In this document: piece after piece, positions 8,262-15,821 of the stretch
Numbering within the stretch: position 1 is the first letter of the stretch
Layout of the letters: every line of letters begins with the position of its first letter
NCBI GenBank assembly: GCA_016715065.1
Contig: JADKBN010000002.1
Location: 248,001 to 312,000, forward strand
DNA: 64,000 nucleotides
Direction of reading: 5' to 3'
Source: Fibrobacterota bacterium
GTDB lineage: Bacteria; Fibrobacterota; Fibrobacteria; UBA5070
Notes under the pieces: generated by a model
The model's database searches: none
The model's input: the letters and a program-made list of their open reading frames with translations, nothing else
Told to the model about the DNA's origin: nothing
Program-made: the position numbers and the translations under genes

Positions 8262-8308
8262 CCGTTCGTCCTGAGGAGGCCCTTCGGGCCGTCTCGAAGG
8301 GCGAACGG
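8262..8308. repeat. Palindromic repeat PR1, copy 1 (cobC-cobQ junction)
   Basis: A 47-base hairpin element: CCGTTCGTCC, CTGAGGAG, a GGCCC-TTC-GGGCC inner stem, GTCTCGAAGGGCGAACGG. The outer seven bases pair perfectly. Six copies occur in this window, all between 8.26 and 12.58 kb. Its sequence resembles palindromes dispersed in many alphaproteobacterial and other genomes (TCCTGAGGAG...CTCGAAGG). Confidence 0.85.
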
Positions 8309-8354
8309 GAAGGGGGTGTTCGGATGGTTGGGCGATCTCGCCTGCGCCAAACGT

Positions 8355-8410
8355 TCGCTCCGCCGCCCTTCGAGACGCCTCTCCGAGGCTCCTCAGGACG
8401 AACGGAGCGA
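8355..8410. repeat. Palindromic repeat PR1, copy 2 (inverted)
   Basis: Same element as copy 1 in the opposite orientation (GCCCTTCGAGACG ... CTCCTCAGGACGAACGG), with outer TCGCTCCG and CGGAGCGA arms. Together with copy 1 it fills the 211-base gap between cobC and cobQ. The strand stays open from ATG 8232 (overlapping the cobC stop) to TGA 8450 (overlapping the cobQ start), so translation could run through the repeats. Confidence 0.8.
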
Positions 8411-8446
8411 CTTGTTAAGACTCGGCGAATCGCCGGTGGTATCCGC

Positions 8447-10546
8447 ATGACCGCCCGCGCCTTGATGGTCTGGGGTTGCACCTCGGATGCCGGCAAGTCC
8501 TTTTTGGCCACCGCGCTTTGCCGCTGGTACGCCGACCAAGGCCTTCGCGTGGCCCCCTTCAAGGCGCAGAACATGTCCAACAACGCCCGCGTGGTGGACG
8601 AGGGCGAGATCGGGTGCGCCCAGTGGTTCCAAGCCATGGCCGCCCGCAAGCGCCCCGAGGTCAGACACAACCCGGTGCTCCTGAAGCCCGAATCCGACAC
8701 CAGAAGCCAAGTGGTGGTGATGGGCCAGGTGGACCGGGAATTGTCCGCAATGGACTGGCGCGGACGTTCCGCGCTTTTGTGGGAGCGCGCTCGCGGTCCC
8801 TTGCGCGAATTGATGTCAGAAAACGACTTGGTGGTTCTGGAAGGGGCCGGGTCGCCCGCAGAAATCAATTTGGCGGGATGCGACTTCGCCAACCTCCACA
8901 GCGCGCGTGAATCCGCTGCGCGATGCCTGTTGGTTTCCGACATCGATCGCGGCGGATCGTTCGCGCATCTGCACGGCACCTGGGCGCTGTTGCCGGAAGA
9001 TCTGCGCGGGAACCTGGACGGATTCATCCTCAACAAGTTCCGCGGCGACCCGAAACTGCTTGCGCCAGGTCCGGCGCATCTGGCCCGCCTGACCGGCGTG
9101 GACGTGGTGGGGGTGGTGCCTCGCGTGGCCCACCAGTTGCCAGACGAAGACGCCGTGGCCTTGGATCAATTCAGTGCATCATCATCCGGCCCGATCCGCC
9201 ACCGGGTGGGGATCGTGGCCTGGCCGCGCATCTCCAACTTTGACGAATTCCGTCGGCTGGCGGCGTGGCCGGGGGTGGAAGTGGTCCTGGTGCGCGGGAG
9301 CGGCCAGTGCGCCGGATTGGACCTGGTGATCCTGCCCGGCTCCAAGAACGCCCCTTCGGATCTTGCCTGGCTTCGCGAACGGGGATTGGATCGCGCCCTG
9401 GGAGAACACGCCCGGGCGGGACGTGCGGTGCTGGGGGTTTGCGGCGGACTGCAGGCGTTGGGAAGGGAAATCCTGGATCCGGCGGGAACCGAAGGCGAAG
9501 GGACAGGACTGGGGCTTCTGGATCTGGCCACCGTCCACGGCGCGGATAAAAGAGTGGGCGCTCTGCGTGCGCGCATCCCCCGGATGGACGGATTCTGGCA
9601 AACCATTTCCGGACTCGATGTGTCGGGATACCAGATCCGCACCGGCGCCACGGCGGGATGCGATCCGTTGTCCCAGGCGGGATTGTTTCGCCAAAGCGGG
9701 AATGTCCTGGGCACCTATCTGCACGGGATGCTGGAAGATGCCGCGGTCCTCGGTGCGCTGTTCGGGCAAGGGGGGGCGACGGAAGACCCCTTGGAGGCCA
9801 CGTTCCGGGAAATGGGGGAGCTGGTGGACAATCATCTGGACCGCAAGGTGCTCGAGGCCATCGCTTCGGGATCGAAAACGTCCAAGGGAAAAGGGGCTTC
9901 GCCAAGGCTTGCCGTTCTCACCGGAGGCGTGCGCGCAGGCAAATCCACGGCAGCGCAGGAATTGTCCTTGCGGTGGGGTGGAGCGGACGTCACGGTGATC
10001 GCCACGGCCCAAGGGCTTGACGAAGAAATGCTCCTGCGCATCCGCACGCACCAAGCGGATCGCCCATCGGACTGGGAAACCATCGAGGAGCCTCTCGACG
10101 TTGGGGGCGCCATCCGCCGCGCCAAAGGCCGGGTGGTGCTGCTGGATTGCATGAACCTGTGGATCACCAACCTCCTCCTTTTTGGTTGCGATCCGGCTGC
10201 TCCAGGCCAACTCGATTCCGTTCGTCCTGAGGAGGAGGCGACCTGCAACGAGATGGGTCGAAGCGAGCCTCCGTCTCGAAGGGCGGACGGAGCAATCACA
10301 CCAGATCAGAAGCCGAAAGCTGATTTCCGTCAGCCGGTCGAAGACATGCTTGCAGCCTTGCGCGAAACGGGCAAGGACCTGGTGGTGGTCACCAACGAAG
10401 TCGGCTGGGGGATCGTCCCCGACAACGCATTGTCCCGCGAATTCCGCGACCAGCTGGGATGGGCCAACCAGCGGCTGGTCGCCTCGTCCACGGAAGCCTG
10501 GCTCTATGTGGCCGGAGCTCGCCTTTCTCTGAAAGACCCATCATGA
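8447..10546 (+). CDS. cobQ-cobU: Cobyric acid synthase fused to adenosylcobinamide kinase/guanylyltransferase
   Basis: A 699-residue fusion. Residues 1 to about 480 are CobQ, the glutamine amidotransferase that amidates cobyrinic acid diamide. It has an ATP site near WGCTSDAGKS (9-18), then FKAQNMSNN, VLEGAGSPAEINL, and an amidotransferase half with the nucleophile Cys in GVCGGLQ and a late YLHGML. Residues about 486-699 are CobU/CobP, with the P-loop TGGVRAGKST, THQADRP, LLDCMNLWITNLL and NEVGWGIVPDN. Typical lengths are about 490 and 180 residues, so both halves are complete. About 29 extra residues after NLLL correspond to a palindromic repeat inserted in frame (10218-10290). ATG 8447 is chosen because CobQ begins there. 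The stop overlaps cobT (ATGA). Confidence 0.93.
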   Translation: MTARALMVWGCTSDAGKSFLATALCRWYADQGLRVAPFKAQNMSNNARVVDEGEIGCAQWFQAMAARKRPEVRHNPVLLKPESDTRSQVVVMGQVDRELSAMDWRGRSALLWERARGPLRELMSENDLVVLEGAGSPAEINLAGCDFANLHSARESAARCLLVSDIDRGGSFAHLHGTWALLPEDLRGNLDGFILNKFRGDPKLLAPGPAHLARLTGVDVVGVVPRVAHQLPDEDAVALDQFSASSSGPIRHRVGIVAWPRISNFDEFRRLAAWPGVEVVLVRGSGQCAGLDLVILPGSKNAPSDLAWLRERGLDRALGEHARAGRAVLGVCGGLQALGREILDPAGTEGEGTGLGLLDLATVHGADKRVGALRARIPRMDGFWQTISGLDVSGYQIRTGATAGCDPLSQAGLFRQSGNVLGTYLHGMLEDAAVLGALFGQGGATEDPLEATFREMGELVDNHLDRKVLEAIASGSKTSKGKGASPRLAVLTGGVRAGKSTAAQELSLRWGGADVTVIATAQGLDEEMLLRIRTHQADRPSDWETIEEPLDVGGAIRRAKGRVVLLDCMNLWITNLLLFGCDPAAPGQLDSVRPEEEATCNEMGRSEPPSRRADGAITPDQKPKADFRQPVEDMLAALRETGKDLVVVTNEVGWGIVPDNALSREFRDQLGWANQRLVASSTEAWLYVAGARLSLKDPS
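10218..10290. repeat. Palindromic repeat PR1, copy 3, inside the cobU domain
   Basis: CCGTTCGTCCTGAGGAG at the left and CGTCTCGAAGGGCGGACGG at the right, with a longer inner loop than other copies. It lies inside the CobU coding region and is translated as SVRPEEEATCNEM through PPSRRADG. The reading frame continues on both sides, and the insertion falls in a region that is variable in the CobU family, between the NLLL segment and the VTNEVG segment. Confidence 0.85.
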
Positions 10547-11577
10547 TTCTTGACATCGAACCAAAACATGTTGATGCCGCGCTCGCGCGGCAGAACCAAC
10601 TCCTCAAGATTCCCGGATCGCTGGGGATGCTGGAAGAAATCGGAAACCGGATCGCGGCCATCCAGCGCACGGACCGTCCATCGCTGGGCAAAGGGGCCGT
10701 GGTGGTCTGTTGCGCCGACCACGGCGTGACGTCGGAATCCGTCGCGGCCTTCCCCGATTCCATCACCCGCATCCAAACGTTGAATTTCCTGGAAGGGGGA
10801 GCGGCGATCAACCAGATCGCGCTCACCAGCGGCGCCGACCTCTGGGTGGTGGACGCGGGCGTCAAAGGGGAGGAAATCCCGACGCATCCGCGATTGGTGG
10901 GGCCGCGCGTGCGGGCCGGTACGGGAAACATCGCCCGTGAGTCGGCCATGACCCGCGAGGAGGCCATGCAGGCTCTGGACCTGGGGCGCAAGGCGGCCCG
11001 CCGGGCGATCGACGCGGGGGCGCAGGTGCTGGCCGCAGGCGACATGGGGATCGGGAACACCACGCCCAGTTCGGCGCTCACCGCCGCGATCCTTGGACTG
11101 GATGCGGACCTGGTCACGGGCCGCGGATCGGGGATGGACGACGAGGGGAGGATCCGCAAGGCAAAAATTGTCGACATGTCCGTGGCCCGCGCGCGGATGG
11201 TCCTGGGCGACCTGGCGGCGGCCGATCCCATCGACCTCCTGGCGCACCTGGGGGGACTGGAGATCGCGGCCATCGCAGGTGTGTACCTGGAAGGCGCCAC
11301 CCGAGGCGTTCCGTTGGTGTGCGACGGCTTTCCCGTGACCACCGGCGTGCTGGTGGCCTCCCGCCTCGATCCGGCCGTCAAGCAGTACTTGTTCGCGGGC
11401 CATCAGTCCATGGAGCCGGGACACGCCTGGCAGCTGCGCGACCTGGGCCTGGAGCCCGTGTTCCGCCTGGGGCTGCGCCTGGGCGAAGGAACCGGAGCCG
11501 TGTTGGCCTTCCCCGTGATGCGGGCGGCATGTCAGATTCTGGCCGGAATGAAGACCTTCGCCGACATCGGGATGTAG
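10543..11577 (+). CDS. cobT: Nicotinate-nucleotide--dimethylbenzimidazole phosphoribosyltransferase
   Basis: A 344-residue enzyme that makes alpha-ribazole phosphate, the lower ligand of cobalamin. Recognisable parts are GSLGMLEE, VVVCCADHGVTSE, NFLEGGAAINQIA, the GDMGIGNTTPSSAL loop and GEGTGA, whose Glu315 corresponds to the catalytic Glu317 of Salmonella CobT. The length fits the family (about 350). The ATG overlaps the cobQ-cobU stop as ATGA; an apparent longer frame reaches into cobU and is read-through. It ends 84 bases before cobS, a gap filled by a palindromic repeat. Confidence 0.97.
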   Translation: MILDIEPKHVDAALARQNQLLKIPGSLGMLEEIGNRIAAIQRTDRPSLGKGAVVVCCADHGVTSESVAAFPDSITRIQTLNFLEGGAAINQIALTSGADLWVVDAGVKGEEIPTHPRLVGPRVRAGTGNIARESAMTREEAMQALDLGRKAARRAIDAGAQVLAAGDMGIGNTTPSSALTAAILGLDADLVTGRGSGMDDEGRIRKAKIVDMSVARARMVLGDLAAADPIDLLAHLGGLEIAAIAGVYLEGATRGVPLVCDGFPVTTGVLVASRLDPAVKQYLFAGHQSMEPGHAWQLRDLGLEPVFRLGLRLGEGTGAVLAFPVMRAACQILAGMKTFADIGM

Positions 11578-11611
11578 AGACGTGAAGATTCCATCGGCGA
11601 AGCGGGAGAGT

Positions 11612-11657
11612 CCGTTCGTCCTGAGGAGGGGCGCAGCCTCGTCTCGAAGGGCGGAAG
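11612..11657. repeat. Palindromic repeat PR1, copy 4 (cobT-cobS junction)
   Basis: CCGTTCGTCCTGAGGAG ... CGTCTCGAAGGGCGGAAG. It ends immediately before the cobS ribosome site, and the purine-rich GGAAGAGGA at the repeat edge appears to serve as that site. A GTG frame from 11582 crosses the repeat and stops at TGA overlapping the cobS ATG. Confidence 0.8.
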
Positions 11658-11661
11658 AGGA

Positions 11662-12387
11662 ATGAGTCCATTCTGGCTTGCCTGGTCGTTTTTGACGGTT
11701 TTTCCGGCGCCGGGCCAGAAGGTGGCCACCTCCGAGGAATTCGTGCGCTCGCGGGTCTGGTATCCGGCAGTGGGCCTTGCCTTGGGCTGCCTGTGGGGCG
11801 GTGCCGCCTGGTTGGTGGGGCATTGGAATCCGCCCGCCGGGTTGACCGGGGTGGTTTTGTTGGCGGTGGGGCTTCTGGCCACGGGGTTTCTCCACTTCGA
11901 TGGCCTGCTGGACAGCGCCGACGCCTTGTTGGCGCCCCGCACTCCCCAACGGCGATTGGAGATCCTCAAGGACGTCCACATGGGATCGTTCGCGTTGGGG
12001 GTTGGTGGTCTGTGGCTGATCGGGATGTGGCAAGTTTTGTCCATGGGTGTCGATTGGCGTTTTTTGGTGGCCTTGCCGGTCCTTTCGCGTGCGGCTCTGC
12101 TGGTGCCCATCCACTTGTTCCCGTACGCGCGCGCCGTGGACGCAAGCTCCTTGGACCGGTCCGCAAAGGGCCTGGCGTGGCGTTGGGTGTTTCCCGTATT
12201 GTCCTGCGCCCCGGCAGTCTGGCTCTTCCCCGCCCAAGCCCTCACCGTATTGGGCATACAGATCGCGGGCGCGTGGTGGGCCTCTCGCAAGCTCGGGGGC
12301 GGGATCACCGGCGACATCTACGGGGCCTTGCTGTGTTTGTCGGAATTTGGCGCCTTGACCCACCATGTTTTGGGAGTTCCCCGATGA
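11662..12387 (+). CDS. cobS: Adenosylcobinamide-GDP ribazoletransferase (cobalamin synthase)
   Basis: A 241-residue inner-membrane enzyme that joins adenosylcobinamide-GDP with alpha-ribazole to finish cobalamin. It has several hydrophobic helices, the conserved HFDGLLDSADAL (residues 78-89) that binds metal and substrate, KDVHMGSFAL near 105, and a late GGGITGDIYGAL. The length is usual for CobS (about 245). The start ATG is just after palindromic repeat copy 4, with AGAGGA as ribosome site. Its stop overlaps a small ATG frame (12384-12512, 42 codons) that spans repeat copy 5 and ends on the btuF start. Confidence 0.95.
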   Translation: MSPFWLAWSFLTVFPAPGQKVATSEEFVRSRVWYPAVGLALGCLWGGAAWLVGHWNPPAGLTGVVLLAVGLLATGFLHFDGLLDSADALLAPRTPQRRLEILKDVHMGSFALGVGGLWLIGMWQVLSMGVDWRFLVALPVLSRAALLVPIHLFPYARAVDASSLDRSAKGLAWRWVFPVLSCAPAVWLFPAQALTVLGIQIAGAWWASRKLGGGITGDIYGALLCLSEFGALTHHVLGVPR

Positions 12388-12432
12388 ATTCGATTGGATG
12401 TCCACGAAGGGGGGCAATGAACCGGTGGAAAT

Positions 12433-12483
12433 CCGTTCGTCCTGAGGAGCGAGGCTTGCCCTCGCGTCTCGAAGGGCGGACGG
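12433..12483. repeat. Palindromic repeat PR1, copy 5 (cobS-btuF junction)
   Basis: CCGTTCGTCCTGAGGAG, inner GCGAGG...CCTCGC stem, CGTCTCGAAGGGCGGACGGG. It lies in the gap between cobS and the BtuF-like gene. As at the cobC-cobQ gap, a short ATG frame overlapping the upstream stop (ATGA) runs across it and stops on the next start (ATGA). Confidence 0.8.
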
Positions 12484-12508
12484 GAATGAATTTCTCGAAA
12501 GATTTAAG

Positions 12509-13444
12509 ATGAATCGTCTTCGCCAGTCTACTCCACCGTCGCCCTTCGAGACGCGCCTGCGGCGCTCCTCAGGACGAACGGCGCGATTTTTGTCCATCCA
12601 GAACATGCTTGCTCTGAGCGGACTGGTTTTGTCGGTTGGGTGCGGCAATCCGCCGGCGCCTGCCCGGACGGACCTTCCCCGTCGGATCGTATCGGTGACC
12701 ATCACCGGCGATGTGGTCTTGCAGGCCTTGGTGGATTCGTCGCGGGTGTTGGCGGTCTCGGCCTTGGCCGACGACTCGGGAATCCACGAGGCCGCAGGGC
12801 TGTTTCCCGCCAAACCCCGCGTCGGTCCCGATCTGGAGCGCATCGTGTCGATGCGGCCGGACCTGGTGCTGTTGGGCTCTTTCCACGACCCGGCGTTTCT
12901 GCACGCCATCCGCCAATCCGGTCTTCCGGTGGAAGTGTTGGAAAGTCCGCGATCGTTTGAAGATGTCCGTGGATTTTTGCGGAGGGTGTCAGGGCGATTG
13001 GGCTCTGGGGCGTCCGGAGACAGCTTGGTGGGCTGGATGGACTCCACCTTGAATGCGGCACGGGAGAAAACTCGTGGGTGTCCCGGAAAGCCAAGGGTGT
13101 TGTACTGGTCGGACGGCTACACGGCGGGGGATTCTTCCACGGTGGGAGAAATGTTGGAATGGATCGGGGCCAAGAACGCCGCTGCCGAGCTGGGACTTAC
13201 CGGCTCCAAACCGATTTCGGTGGAAGATGCCCTGCGACTGGCCCCGGATTGGGTGCTGCGCAGCGGATGGGAAGGCATGGGAGGCATGAAGGCTTTCCCG
13301 CAGGCGCTGCAAGATCTTCCCGCGGTGCGCGATGGGCGCGTGGTGGTGGTTCCCGGGAAATGGCTGTTGTCCACCTCGCATCGCATGGCGTTTGGAGCCG
13401 ATTCCCTGGCTCGATCCCTCGCCGGGGCTTGCAAAGGAAGGTGA
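12509..13444 (+). CDS. btuF: Periplasmic cobalamin-binding lipoprotein, BtuF-like
   Basis: A 311-residue substrate-binding protein of the iron-siderophore/BtuF class. A hydrophobic export segment (LALSGLVLSVGCG) ends at a possible lipid-modified Cys, followed by the two-lobe fold joined by a long helix. It has RIVSVTITGDVVLQALV, the P-DLVLLGSF motif and PRVLYWSDGYTAGDSSTVGEML. It would bind corrinoid for an inner-membrane importer; no BtuC or BtuD gene is in the window. Residues about 9-27 (PPSPFETRLRRSSGRTARF) are encoded by palindromic repeat copy 6, which supplies the positive charges before the hydrophobic stretch. A later ATG at 12605 would give a shorter protein lacking those charges, so the 12509 start (ATGA overlap) is preferred. 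Confidence 0.82.
   Translation: MNRLRQSTPPSPFETRLRRSSGRTARFLSIQNMLALSGLVLSVGCGNPPAPARTDLPRRIVSVTITGDVVLQALVDSSRVLAVSALADDSGIHEAAGLFPAKPRVGPDLERIVSMRPDLVLLGSFHDPAFLHAIRQSGLPVEVLESPRSFEDVRGFLRRVSGRLGSGASGDSLVGWMDSTLNAAREKTRGCPGKPRVLYWSDGYTAGDSSTVGEMLEWIGAKNAAAELGLTGSKPISVEDALRLAPDWVLRSGWEGMGGMKAFPQALQDLPAVRDGRVVVVPGKWLLSTSHRMAFGADSLARSLAGACKGR
12536..12581. repeat. Palindromic repeat PR1, copy 6 (inverted, in the btuF 5' end)
   Basis: CCGTCGCCCTTCGAGACG, inner GCGCC-TGC-GGCGC stem, CTCCTCAGGACGAACGG. It is the reverse orientation of copies 1, 3, 4 and 5. It falls inside the first codons of the BtuF-like gene if translation starts at 12509. Confidence 0.8.
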
Positions 13445-13485
13445 TCGCGCGGTTCGCGCTCGGAATCGCTTACCTTTCCAGTCTG

Positions 13486-14082
13486 ATGGAATTTTCTGCG
13501 GAAGAAGCATTGGCCAAGCTCCGGACCGGAGTGTTTTTGGTGGCCCGCCACGAAGTTCTCAAGGATCCGAACTTCCAGGGAACCATCATCCTTTTGTGTG
13601 CCCACGAGAAGGATGGTGATTACGGCTTGGTACTCAATCGGGTTTCCCACATGCCGCTGGACGAGGTCTTCGAAAGCCTCCCTCCGGAGATGCGGGGGAT
13701 CCGCACGGTCCACCTGGGAGGCCCGGTGGAGCAAGACAAGATCCAGATCCTGGATTGGAGCCAAGAGCCTGCACCGGAATCCCAACAGATCGCCAAAGGG
13801 CTGACCATGGGCGGGCACTGGAACTTTACGTGGCAGCTGGAAGACGACCCTTTGGAGGAATCTCCCGGCAAGCGGTTCCATCAGGCCGAACCTGACTCCT
13901 ACCGCATTTTTTTGGGGTATTCCGGTTGGGGCCAAGGGCAGTTGGAGAGCGAAATCGAGGTCGGCGCTTGGCAGGTTTTCGAGGCCGATGTCGTGCGCAC
14001 CTTGGGGCTTGCTGCCAAGGAACTTCCCGCCAACGAAGAGGAGTTCGCCCGATGGACCTTGCAGCATCCCGCGCTCACGTGA
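13486..14082 (+). CDS. YqgE/AlgH family (UPF0301) protein
   Basis: A 198-residue soluble protein with the family signature: FLVARHEVLKDPNFQGTIILL, then HEKDGDYGLVLNR, GGPVEQDKIQIL and the late LGYSGWGQGQLESEIEVGAW. YqgE proteins are widespread; their molecular role is not settled. The start ATG 13486 matches the usual N-terminus. An in-frame GTG at 13441 overlaps the btuF stop and would add 15 hydrophobic residues, which is less likely. It is the last recognisable conserved gene after the cobalamin genes and probably shares their transcript by read-through. A GTG inside its stop starts the next gene. Confidence 0.92.
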   Translation: MEFSAEEALAKLRTGVFLVARHEVLKDPNFQGTIILLCAHEKDGDYGLVLNRVSHMPLDEVFESLPPEMRGIRTVHLGGPVEQDKIQILDWSQEPAPESQQIAKGLTMGGHWNFTWQLEDDPLEESPGKRFHQAEPDSYRIFLGYSGWGQGQLESEIEVGAWQVFEADVVRTLGLAAKELPANEEEFARWTLQHPALT

Positions 14083-14522
14083 TCCGATCGGCTTTCCTTC
14101 TCCTGTTGCTGGCCATGGGGGTGTCTGCCCGGCCACTTTTGCTGGAAGGATTCGTTCAATCCGGCTCGCATGTGGGAGAATGGAACCCTCGGCTGTCGTG
14201 GTCGTTCCATGGCTTGGCCCAGCTGGACCAAATGGTCGCGGCCGGGGTCGGCTTTGGCTATGAAGCCGTGCCAGGTCGGCCAGCGGGTCTGATCGATGCT
14301 CGCATGCAAGTGCGGCTCCCGGTGGGGCGCCAAGCCCTGCCCTACCTGGACGTGGAATCCGGGATCGCGATTCGCCCCGTGCTGGAAGATTCCTATCTGA
14401 TGTGGAAAATGGGCGGTGGATTTGACCTCAAGCTGGGCGACCATTCCAGCCTTCTGGCCGGAGTGGGTTTGGCTGCGGTCGGACGCATGTACGGTCGCCT
14501 GGGGTTGCTTTTGGAACTATGA
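14079..14522 (+). CDS. Small exported protein, probably outer-membrane beta-barrel
   Basis: A 147-residue protein starting at GTG 14079, overlapping the YqgE stop as GTGA. MIRSAFLLLLLAMGVSARP is a clean signal peptide. The mature part alternates hydrophobic and polar residues in short strands joined by Gly (GVGFGYEAVPG, DLKLGDHSSLLAGVGLAAVG, RLGLLLEL at the end), as in small outer-membrane barrels. No family is recognised. An alternative ATG at 14052 would extend it into the YqgE frame. Confidence 0.65.
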   Translation: MIRSAFLLLLLAMGVSARPLLLEGFVQSGSHVGEWNPRLSWSFHGLAQLDQMVAAGVGFGYEAVPGRPAGLIDARMQVRLPVGRQALPYLDVESGIAIRPVLEDSYLMWKMGGGFDLKLGDHSSLLAGVGLAAVGRMYGRLGLLLEL

Positions 14523-14552
14523 TGGTTCGAATTCCCTGAAAGGATTCCCTGT

Positions 14553-15821
14553 ATGCGCTTTTGTCTTCTTTTTGCGTTTTTCCAAGTGCCCGTCTTGGCC
14601 GCCGGCCTACCCGTCACCTTCGAGACCGGAAGCGGAGCGAAGGCTGCGCAAGTGAACCAGAACTTCAAGTACCTGGACAGCGCCGTAAACAACCACGCGA
14701 AGCAACTGGAAAACAAAGCGGATCAATCCGCCGTGCTGGGAATTGTCTCCATCGTGGGCGCCAAGGTGGACACCGCCGCCTTGACCACACGATTGACCAA
14801 GTACGTCGCCACCACGGGATTGTCTTCCTACGCGACCAGTGCGACCCTGACCACCGGCTTGGGCGCCAAGGTGGATACGGCCAAACTGGCCGCCGCATTG
14901 GGCAAAGAGGTGGATACCGCAGCGCTCACCACCCGATTGGGCGACTATGCGAAAACCTCCGCTCTGAGCGATTACGCGAAGACCTCGGCGCTTTCCGGCT
15001 ACGCGACCTCTGCGGCGCTCACCACGGGCCTGGCGACCAAACCAGATCGCTCCGAGGTGATGGTCGTGGGCAAAACGGGCGCGGTGATCCCGACTTCCGT
15101 GGCGGTGAGTGGAACGGATCCGGAGATCAAAGCAGGGCTGTTCCACGCTGCTGAGTGGGCAATTGACTTTCCACACGGACACATCGCGACCTCCTACGGG
15201 TTTCCAGCCTGGTACGTGGAGGCGAACTCCGAGGATGGCTTCCGGATCGGCCGGTATGGCGGCGGTCCCACGAGCCCCATCTTTCATCTCGAGATCCTGC
15301 AGGGTACGGGCATCACGCTGCGTGGCGCCGTCAAGACCACGGATTCTCTGGTGGTGGGCAAAAACTTGCGCGTAACGGGAAAGATCACCGCCGTTGCGGC
15401 GGGATCTGTCATTCCGGATTATGTCTTCGAGCCGGAGTACAAGCTTGCAACCCTTCGCGAGGTGGAATCCTTCACCCAAGCCAACAAGCATCTGCCGGAT
15501 GTTCCAAGCGCGGCAGAAATCAAAGCCGGGGGACTGGACCTGACGGAGATGAACCTCACGCTTTTGCGCAAGGTGGAAGAACTGACTCTCCACGCCATCG
15601 CCCAGGAAAAGCGCATCCAAAATCCTGGAAACCCTGCTGACAAAGTGACCATAGCCACCTGGAAGGGCCCCAGGAAACTAAGTGGGCATCCGGAGGCCGT
15701 CGCTCCCTCACGGCAGGGGATTGCCTCGGGGATCGCGGAGGTATTTACTTTCAGGGCGTCAATCAACCGCCATCTCCCGGAGCTTCCATGCACACCAACC
15801 TCTTGCTGCTTGCCTCACTGA
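14553..15821 (+). CDS. Secreted fibre-like protein 1, C-terminus probably frameshifted
   Basis: A 422-residue protein with a signal peptide (MRFCLLFAFFQVPVLAAG). The N-terminal domain (QVNQNFKYLDSAVNNHAKQ) is followed by short repeats of the form DTAALTTRL and YAKTSALSDYA (residues about 70-165). A middle beta domain follows, then a C-terminal region EYKLATLREVESFTQANKHLPDVPS to VEELTLHAIAQEKRI, as found at the ends of tail-fibre-like proteins of Bacteroidota and Fibrobacterota. After residue 351 the sequence stops resembling its neighbour. In the +1 frame the DNA reads ILETLLTK and a stop at 15646-15648, matching the neighbour's LQALESRLAN end, so a one-base indel near 15610-15625 probably created the odd 66-residue tail that runs into the next gene. 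Confidence 0.75.
   Translation: MRFCLLFAFFQVPVLAAGLPVTFETGSGAKAAQVNQNFKYLDSAVNNHAKQLENKADQSAVLGIVSIVGAKVDTAALTTRLTKYVATTGLSSYATSATLTTGLGAKVDTAKLAAALGKEVDTAALTTRLGDYAKTSALSDYAKTSALSGYATSAALTTGLATKPDRSEVMVVGKTGAVIPTSVAVSGTDPEIKAGLFHAAEWAIDFPHGHIATSYGFPAWYVEANSEDGFRIGRYGGGPTSPIFHLEILQGTGITLRGAVKTTDSLVVGKNLRVTGKITAVAAGSVIPDYVFEPEYKLATLREVESFTQANKHLPDVPSAAEIKAGGLDLTEMNLTLLRKVEELTLHAIAQEKRIQNPGNPADKVTIATWKGPRKLSGHPEAVAPSRQGIASGIAEVFTFRASINRHLPELPCTPTSCCLPH

Noticed and set aside
8262..8308. Hammerhead-ribozyme-like strings CTGAGGAG and CGAAGG in the palindromic repeat
   Set aside because: The strand after the inner stem reads GTCTCGAAGG and does not give the GAAA core or a third stem; the outer arms simply pair as one hairpin.
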